From the NCBI RefSeq assembly GCF_003073045.1, contig NC_037598.1, positions 13,244,486-13,308,485 of the forward strand: a stretch of DNA of 64,000 nucleotides, written 5' to 3'. Each line of letters opens with the position of its first letter. Within the stretch, counting starts at the first letter, position 1. This document shows positions 57,206 through 64,000 of this stretch, piece after piece. A program made the translations under genes and the position numbers. The notes beneath the pieces are model-generated. The model worked only from the letters and a program-made list of their open reading frames with translations, was not told the DNA's origin and did no database searches. This DNA comes from Pomacea canaliculata (taxonomy: Eukaryota > Mollusca > Gastropoda > Architaenioglossa > Ampullariidae).

Positions 57206-60200
57206 ATGATGGCGGATAGTGTGTGGACGTGGATCTTAAAGTTGTGTGTTTTAACTAAAATCTTTCTCTTTACTACCGCACAGACAGAGCATATGAGTGA
57301 GTACTGTCAGTATTTATTATTACCTAATCCTTAGATAACAAGGTTCTTTTGTAGAGTCATAAAATTACTTGTCGAGACCCTGCAAAACAATCCAAAAATA
57401 AATCATGCGTATATTGAAGTCCATATAAATAATTTTAACAATAATACTAAAATCCTTGAGAAGCTGAGCTCTCATTCTTTTAACTTAACAACAATCAAAA
57501 GCCTTAAATGATGAATATCTGATGGTGAGAAACAGTAAAACATACTGAAAAAGTAATATAATATTGCAACTCATTAAGATTAGTGAGCTTTGGGGACTAC
57601 GTGGTCTATGGCTTAGCAAATCTCAATGATCAGTCAATGGGTTTCCTTTTGGAAAAAAATGAAATAATCACCCTCGATATTTCAAGATCAAATACTCACA
57701 ATAAAAATAATTGGCAAGATAGCTTAGTAGTAAAGCTTAATACACTGAATGCATTTGCCAAACCTACGTTCAAATATTTTCCAGTTTGTTCAGTATCAAA
57801 ATAAAAATAATACATTTTATAACTATAAAAAACATAAGAGCAATGCCTTATTGTTTCACATTCAATGTTCTCAAACAGATCTTGCTCGTGTTTCTCTAAA
57901 ATCAAGATAACATTATACAAACACTTAAGACACCTTTGCTGCTGTGTCCTGACGCGGAGTTCACGGGTAAGGGAGGTAACGCACACTTGGGTAGGATGAT
58001 ACACGGTCATTCCTTTGTAAATAAAGGAACAATACTAAATTTTACCGAGTGTTACAGAAAATGCCAATGAAATCAAAGTACTCCAAACAGACGAGAATGC
58101 ATATCTCTGAGTCACAGGCGACAATACCATACCGCCCTAGTGCGCGACCTTTGCTCTATAAATAACGAATATGCTTATTAGACTCTCGCGGGTAGCCCTG
58201 TATTAACCGTTACATATCTGGCTTTTAGATATATATATATATGTACACAATTTCCGTCAAAACACGTCTAGTAAGAACGTCGTAACATCAAATCAATCAC
58301 TACATTAAAATGGCTACAAGATATCATGTAAAAGTTTTCTTGTTTACAAAACAGTGATTTCCCCTTTCTCAACACAAAATCTTATCGTCGCTTTGGTGGG
58401 AGTGACTCACACTGCTCCCCTAGTTATTAACAGAGTGAAGATTGGTAAATCACAGTTGACTTGCTCGTGCTACTCACCAGTAGACAAAAATAAAAGGCTA
58501 AAGAATGTCATTTACATCCAAACATGCATAAACATGTAAATACATAGAGGGACTGTACAAAAGTATATAAAAATATATTAAAAAATTACACACGCGTAAC
58601 AGTTCTGACAAATGACGCACAATCATAAGTCAGTTTCAGATTTTGCAAGCCACCTATCTTTAAAAAAAGTTCACACACCTACACACTTAAACCTTATAAT
58701 AACTTAACAGTTTTAAAACCTTTGTCCTTCTCCCCACATAGTGCAAAATCACCTCAAGGTGGAAGCACTTTCCTATTATACAAACCAACCAACCGTAAAA
58801 AACATGTGCCAAATTAATTAGTTTCTGAATATCCACGTAGTTATTTTTTTAACTAGTACATGGTGGTTCCTTTGTTTTTGCAATAAAACAAGGAGACTGA
58901 GTAAATAGTAACCTAAAATCGTTTAACAATCTCGATTTTATAAGCATATTATTTAATAATTTTCTTTACCTGGTGTGATAATAATCAAGCTACTAACGAA
59001 GGAAATAAATATTTACTGAAACTTTCATAGACTTTAAAGTCTTTAAAAAGACTTAAAAAAAGACATTTAAATGAATTTGTTACAGCAAACGTGGCTGTCA
59101 ACAAGCCATGCAGCATCAGCTCGCGGTATGTTGGTGGAGCCTTGTCCGGAGACTGTTCTGTGGCTATCAATGGAAATACTAACACAACATTCGTCACAGT
59201 GAGCACGCCACAGAACTGCATCCACACTAACCAATCTGATTTCCATCCATTCTGGTCAGTGGATCTGGAACAAAACTTTTCTGTGCACAGAATAACCATC
59301 TATGGTCGCTACCAAAGTGAGAATAAATATCAAATTTGCCTCAAGACAAAATACGTTTATGGTACTAACTTATTTTAGTTCTCTCCCAATGTAAATCATC
59401 TTTCAAAAAAACTGCATTTTGTTGTTTGTAAGATGCTTTTCAATCCTAAACAATTTCTGTGTTATAAAACCTGGGAGCTAGTTGTTCAACGTGTTTCTAA
59501 AACAAAACTATTTTAAAGAAGCAAATTTAAAAGCGTGTTTCCAGGTGCTTGAGATGCATTGCAAAAAGCACATTGTGATGAAAGAGGAGGGGGGGAGTTT
59601 GTCTTAAATAGTTTTATCGCATTTAAAACAATTTCAGTTCCAAAAAGTTACAAAAATGTATTTCTCACTTTGTTTTTATAAACGTGATTGTCTAAGACCT
59701 AAAAGTGTTAAAATCAGAGACGTGTTGTGCAACTGGCTGGTACTGTAGTATCGGGATTATATTTTTTCTGCCTTAAGGGTATCAACATGTCTTCTTTTCT
59801 TATGTTTGACTCTTTGAAAACTAGGAAAGATAACTTCTCTATTTTTGTATAACGCCAAAAAAATGCAGCATGATTTCTATGATAATTTTACATATTTTCT
59901 TTTACATAAATGTTTACCACTTCAAAGGATTTCTCTACATTGCTTTTGATGATAATAAATAGTAAGTAACTGGAACGTGAGGACGCTCTACACATCGGAT
60001 CCGATATACACGAATAAGAGATTTTGATAACAAAATTGGTAGTAAGACAACTCATTTCAATTGAGAAATTTCTTCTTTTTAGCGTCAAATGGAGAAAAGC
60101 TTACTTTTTTCCGAAGCTCACAATAAAGCACACAAAGAAAACTTTGAATGTTTGTGGTCTATATTCATGGTGATGCTAGGTAGTGATGAGACAGTGGCAA

Positions 60201-63200
60201 GGGGTGCTAGCGGTTATAGTGGTGAAGAAGATGACGACAACGGAAAAGGAGCAGATAGTCCAGGTAGATGTGTGTTTGCGATGTGACGACACCTGCAGCC
60301 AAGAATGTGGCGGAGAACACTATGGTGGGGTTCACATTCAATAATCTTCATTTAGCACAAGTAAATATTTTACATCTGAGAGTAAACACAGCGCTGTCAT
60401 AATAAGTTACAAGAACTCCTAAAATTTTAATAACAACAAAAAGTAGAAAAAGCGGTAGGATGAAAATGTGAGCTGTTAGTACAAATAATGTATTATATAT
60501 AGTGTGTGTGTGCAGGTGCACGTGCGTTCGCGTGCAGTAAAATTTTATTTAAATTTTTTAAAGAAAGATTTTTTAAAGAAAGACATGGTTTGTGTCACTA
60601 TGACACGATAAGAAAAAGCACGCGATAGAATGATGTTATACTGTATGCAGTAATGTGATGAGCGTAGGTGAGGAATACAAACAAGTACTTAATATGAACA
60701 TTAAATGCCTTATTTTTTCTTTTTTTAATTATGTAGTGGAGAAAAGAATGGACTGTGTTCAAGTCTCACTCGACGGACGAGAGCTTTATAAGTTCCCGTG
60801 TCCAGGCACAACAAATGTGATAACAAACATTACTGCAAATCCGTCTCAACGAGGACGAGTGGTTAACATCACAAGAGACCAACCATCTGACGGAGATCTC
60901 GCGCCATTTTTAAACATTTGTGAAATCCAAATATGGGGTAAGTTCTCAGAACGAAGAAATATTACTTTAAGGGATATGTTTATAATAGTGACAACCAACG
61001 CTGCAAGTGAGATGTTCGTAGAAGTAAGAAATATGAAGAAATTTGTATTTTTACAGAATTGGGAAATATTAACATAAGAGGTATGTTGATGAAATAAAGA
61101 TTTATTACAATAATAACTTTTAAAGAGATTTTAAACATTATATAAAATTGTCAAATGTGCTTTATCTCAGTATTGCAGCTCTGGAAAAGAAGAATTTTAA
61201 TGATGTTACTATATTGTTATAGTCTCCTCAGATACATTACTAGATCAGTCTGTTGTTTCGGATTCTTCATGACTATACTTAAGAAAGTGACAGGGTTTAT
61301 ATCAGTAATTACTACAACTAATTAAGTAGTTTGTTTCTAGTACAGATCTCCAATTATAGTCAGTTATTATTTATCTAAAATGTCAAATAGGGGAGGGAGA
61401 GGGAGTAGATAGCCTACAAGAATGTTTATTAGTCTGTTAAATATGTAACTTTTATTTCTATAAACATGGGTCCAGTGTGTTCATCTGGCTATTGGGGACA
61501 GAACTGCACTGCCTGTGCCATTGGATGTAATAATACGTGTGATGACATAGATGGAGCTTGCAGGTGTATTGACGGGTGGACAGGACCACGATGTACGGGT
61601 AAGACAAAAGCTGCAGGAGGGTGAGAAAGATATATTTATCCACATCTCACCCCTCATCTACCATTTCAAGAACGCACACGCATAAAAATACAATAAACCA
61701 CATGTTTACAAACATGATAGACTACTTTCCTCATCCCAACGAACACTGATCGACACGAATGATTGTGGTAGACAAATGATGATGTCTAGTGATATATTTC
61801 TATAGTAAAGCTGCACTCATTCACTCTGTCTCATGTATCTCTGCTTACTAAAATATGTCTACATCACAGACTGGCATTGATTGTTTCTAAAGTATCTCCA
61901 TACTGTTTACATTTGTATTAGCAAATTCCTCAGTATTATTTGCTCAATTTTCAACAGAGTGTTCAGACGGTCACTACAATGAGTCTAACGACTGTCAAAA
62001 CATCTGTGGTAAAGGATGTCATGACACATGCAGCAGGACTGATGGGACATGTCAGTGTCGGCCAGGATGGCAGCCTCCTCTGTGTCAACGTAAGAGTATA
62101 GCAGTGGTGGTGAAGCACCATCCTGAAAATAAACGGTCCAAATACTTTTATATTCTAGTGCGTCATGCTCAGAAGAAAAGGTAGGCTCACCATCGTCCTC
62201 ATCAGCTGAATCAAGAGAATATTTTGCTGGAGATTCTAGAATAGGAAGTCCCTCGTCATGTGGAAATGGTTTCAATGGAGACGGAATGTTGGGTTATAAT
62301 ATTTCTTTACTTACTTATTCCTCCGGAAAAAGGAGGAACCAAGCAGAAGTAAGCCATTTGTGTGGCTCTCTTCACCATGGGGACTGCAAACGGCCTTGAT
62401 GGTCTTTGGCCATTCAACCCCTGTGAAAGCTGTGTTTTTCATATTCGTGTTTAGCACACTAAGACCTTTTTAAGTCACTAATAATTTCAGTGATGACCAG
62501 TGATATAAATGTTGCTAACTCTCCATCAAAACACACACACACACACACACACAAAGACACACATTCACCCACACTTCATCAATTACATGCTTTTTTGTAC
62601 AGTTTATGCTTAAAGTTTAGTCAGTAATGTGTTCGTGTGTATGTGAGAGAGAGAGACAAAGACAGCATGCGTGCTTGCGTGTTGCATGATTGACAAAGGA
62701 GTCAGACTTACTGTCCCCATCTCTGCTGGCAGACTGCTCAGACGGTCACTACGACGCATCTAATGACTGTCAAAATACCTGTGGTGGAGGATGTCACGAC
62801 ACATGTAGCAGGACTGACGGGACATGTCAGTGTCAACTAACATGGCAGCCTCCTCTGTGTCAAGGTAAGAATATAATAGCAATGCCGGAAGTGGCTGGAG
62901 TGACGTGTCAATAGATTATAGTGTCGCCTTAAGGGGCATATTACATTTTGTGTCAGTGAACTAACATAGCTTTGACTGTTAAGTTGCCACATCCACGCAG
63001 CATCTAAGAACACGTGGAATTAGTGTGTGCGATTGTGTATTCGTGAACGCAGAGGTGTGTATGTCTGTGTGTGACTGTGTGTAAATAACAGACGATTGGT
63101 GTGTTAAACATTGCACAGGTCTGCGTAGCTCAACTATTTGACAATGATACATGCAGAAAGCAAATTAGGACCACTACTTTTGAGTAAGGTAGAAATATTT

Positions 63201-63525
63201 TTGATTTATATCGTATAGGCATGCACGTGTAGGAACTTGGTATAAACAACTATGTGAAAACATACATGCAGTGATGTGCATTTTTCCCTGGCACATTGGC
63301 TTTAAATGATAATTTACTCAATAAACTGATTTTGCACAAATGCATGCACAACATGCAAAATATTCTCTTAATTTAACATTTTTTCGGATGCAGGGTGTGC
63401 TGACGGGTGGTTCGGTTCTGAGTGTACAGAGTGCGGCCACTGCGCCAACAACAGCGTCTGTGACAACAACACCGGCGTCTGTCCCTTTTGTGATGGAGAC
63501 TTTGTAGCCCCCCTGTGTCTAGATG
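57206..63525 (+). CDS. gene F (3' end outside window): FTP/EGF receptor
   Basis: Exons seen: 57206-57296 (signal peptide; ATG at 57206 or 57209; LCVLTKIFLFTTAQ), 59086-59316 and 60737-60937 (FTP domain), then EGFs 61476-61598, 61958-62089, 62733-62864 and 63394-63525. All junctions are phase 1 and all acceptors and donors are present. There is no short EGF exon after the FTP domain, unlike B and C. The last EGF (GCADGWFGSECTECGHC) is almost identical to gene E 52941-53072, which directly precedes the gene E membrane exon, so the membrane and tail exons are expected just past 64000. No AATAAA or membrane exon is visible in the last 475 bp. Confidence 0.8.
57300..59080. other. gene F intron 1, no gene seen
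   Basis: A plus-strand open frame at 57583-57804 lacks splice sites and domains. AT-rich; a few TA tracts (about 58230). Nothing recognised. Confidence 0.35.
59086..60937 (+). CDS. gene F FTP/F5-8C lectin-like domain (two exons)
   Basis: Exon 59086-59316 (231 nt) encodes NVAVNKPCSISSRYVGG, NCIHT, FWSVDLEQNFSV and ITIYGR. Exon 60737-60937 (201 nt) encodes KRMDCVQVSLDGRELYKFPC, RGRVVNITRDQ and LNICEIQIWG. Same exon sizes and phases as in B and C. The frame remains open past the donor to 61077, with 12-residue repeats. Confidence 0.82.
59380..60720. other. gene F intron within the FTP domain, no exon in phase
   Basis: An open frame at 60089-60286 has an acceptor-like and a donor-like end but enters in phase 0, so it cannot be spliced between the phase-1 FTP halves. 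A TG/CG-rich tract lies at about 60500-60535. Confidence 0.35.
62150..62300 (-). mobile_element. possible fragment of a transposon-associated acidic ORF
   Basis: The minus strand reads PFPHDEGLPILESP then SLDSADEDDGEPTFSSE. This resembles the PxPHxxxLPxPxPP plus acidic linker of a dispersed metazoan repeat ORF family that I recall but cannot verify here. It lies in a gene F intron. Confidence 0.3.
62530..62553. repeat. (CA)n microsatellite
   Basis: Twelve CA units in a gene F intron, followed by interrupted ACAC sequence. Confidence 0.95.
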
Positions 63526-64000
63526 GTGAGACTCGTCTTTTTTATAGTATACAGCTCTTGAACAAACGCTTATACGCATGACTACACTGGCATTTCAAAT
63601 TTGTAACTGTTTTTAATATCTCATAAACATAGACTTCGTGTTGTAAACAGTCATTAGAGTACGGAAAACCAACTCAACAGAGAATTCACTTTCGTCCTAG
63701 TCATAAGAAAATAAACAGAAAGTAAGACAGCCCGCTGAGGGGCAAGTCACCCACCATCTCCCTCTGCGCCCACAGCACAGGGATGATGCACTGCTGTAAC
63801 CAGTGTAGTGTCGTAATTTGTAGCCCTGTGCGTAAATGAACAAATATATAAGGGAGACAACACTGGAGCCTTTAGGAATTGTTCTTCCATTGATTACTTC
63901 CCTTTAAAGGCTTATATAAATAAATAAAAAAAGAAGTCAATCAGGTATTTTGATATGGTTGAAAGTAGGCGACGTTTTGGTTGATCAAACGCCATGTTGA
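63526..64000. other. gene F intron, window ends
   Basis: No membrane exon, EGF exon or repeat was recognised between the last donor (63526) and the end of the window. Confidence 0.4.

Noticed and set aside
59086..59316. Assignment of fucose binding to the FTP domains
   Set aside because: The canonical H-x24-R-x-D-G motif is not intact in any copy, so ligand specificity is not claimed.
60089..60286. Open frame with acceptor-like and donor-like ends in gene F intron
   Set aside because: It enters in phase 0, while the FTP first-half exon leaves in phase 1, and the sequence has no domain. Treated as intron.
61985..62275. Minus-strand ORF spanning gene F EGF exon 61958-62089
   Set aside because: The left part is the antisense of the EGF exon; only the 62150-62300 part may be an independent TE fragment.
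1..64000. CRISPR arrays, bacterial operons, rRNA genes and intact tRNA genes
   Set aside because: Looked for on both strands; repeats seen are exons, microsatellites or transposon ends, and the only tRNA-like sequence is the SINE head at 16225-16463.

Overview
The window is AT-rich animal nuclear DNA: short symmetric exons with GT/AG borders separated by introns, hAT DNA transposons, several degenerate non-LTR retrotransposons and a tRNA-derived SINE. The protein content (CED-1/Draper/MEGF10-like EGF exons plus fucolectin-like FTP domains in a large local family) best fits a lophotrochozoan, probably a gastropod mollusc. That placement is inference. No bacterial, organellar or CRISPR feature was seen.

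Almost everything is one gene cluster. I reconstructed six paralogous receptor genes from splice sites and reading phase, named here A to F. Minus strand: gene D (only exon 1 in the window, 2083-2188), gene C (22498 to 5701), gene B (32991 to 25181) and gene A (42996 to 33744). Plus strand: gene E (49407 to 54444) and gene F (57206 to beyond the right edge). Each begins with a signal-peptide exon. Genes B, C and F then carry a two-exon lectin-like FTP/F5-8C domain (twice in C). All five extended genes carry phase-1 EGF-like exons. Genes A, B, C and E end with one transmembrane exon, one basic juxtamembrane exon and one tyrosine-rich cytoplasmic exon. Joined exon lengths of A (557 codons), C (822) and E (436) give exact open frames. 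Gene B is one nucleotide out of frame.

The tails of A, B and C carry an ITAM-like pair, YxxL-x10-YxxL, and a YINT motif; gene E has a remodelled version. The set therefore looks like a lineage-expanded family of lectin/EGF recognition receptors with ITAM-type signalling, analogous to Draper and MEGF10 phagocytic receptors. All six start codons have an AGGAAG (ETS-like) element about 15-30 bp upstream and a GATA-like element further up.

Layout: 1-2.1 kb, gene D first intron with a complete hAT insertion. 2.2-3.9 kb, a block shared with 42.8-44.5 kb, carrying dead EGF exons on both strands. 4-5.7 kb, gene C 3' flank with an RT fragment. 5.7-22.5 kb, gene C, interrupted by two LINEs that are absent from paralogous positions, and a SINE. 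22.5-25.2 kb, intergenic copy of the 4-5.7 kb flank. 25.2-33.0 kb, gene B. 33.7-43.0 kb, gene A, with a second hAT. 43-49.4 kb, divergent intergenic region with dead exons and TE fragments. 49.4-54.4 kb, gene E. 54.9-56.7 kb, a tandem duplication holding two candidate alternative last exons. 57.2-64.0 kb, gene F, truncated by the window edge.
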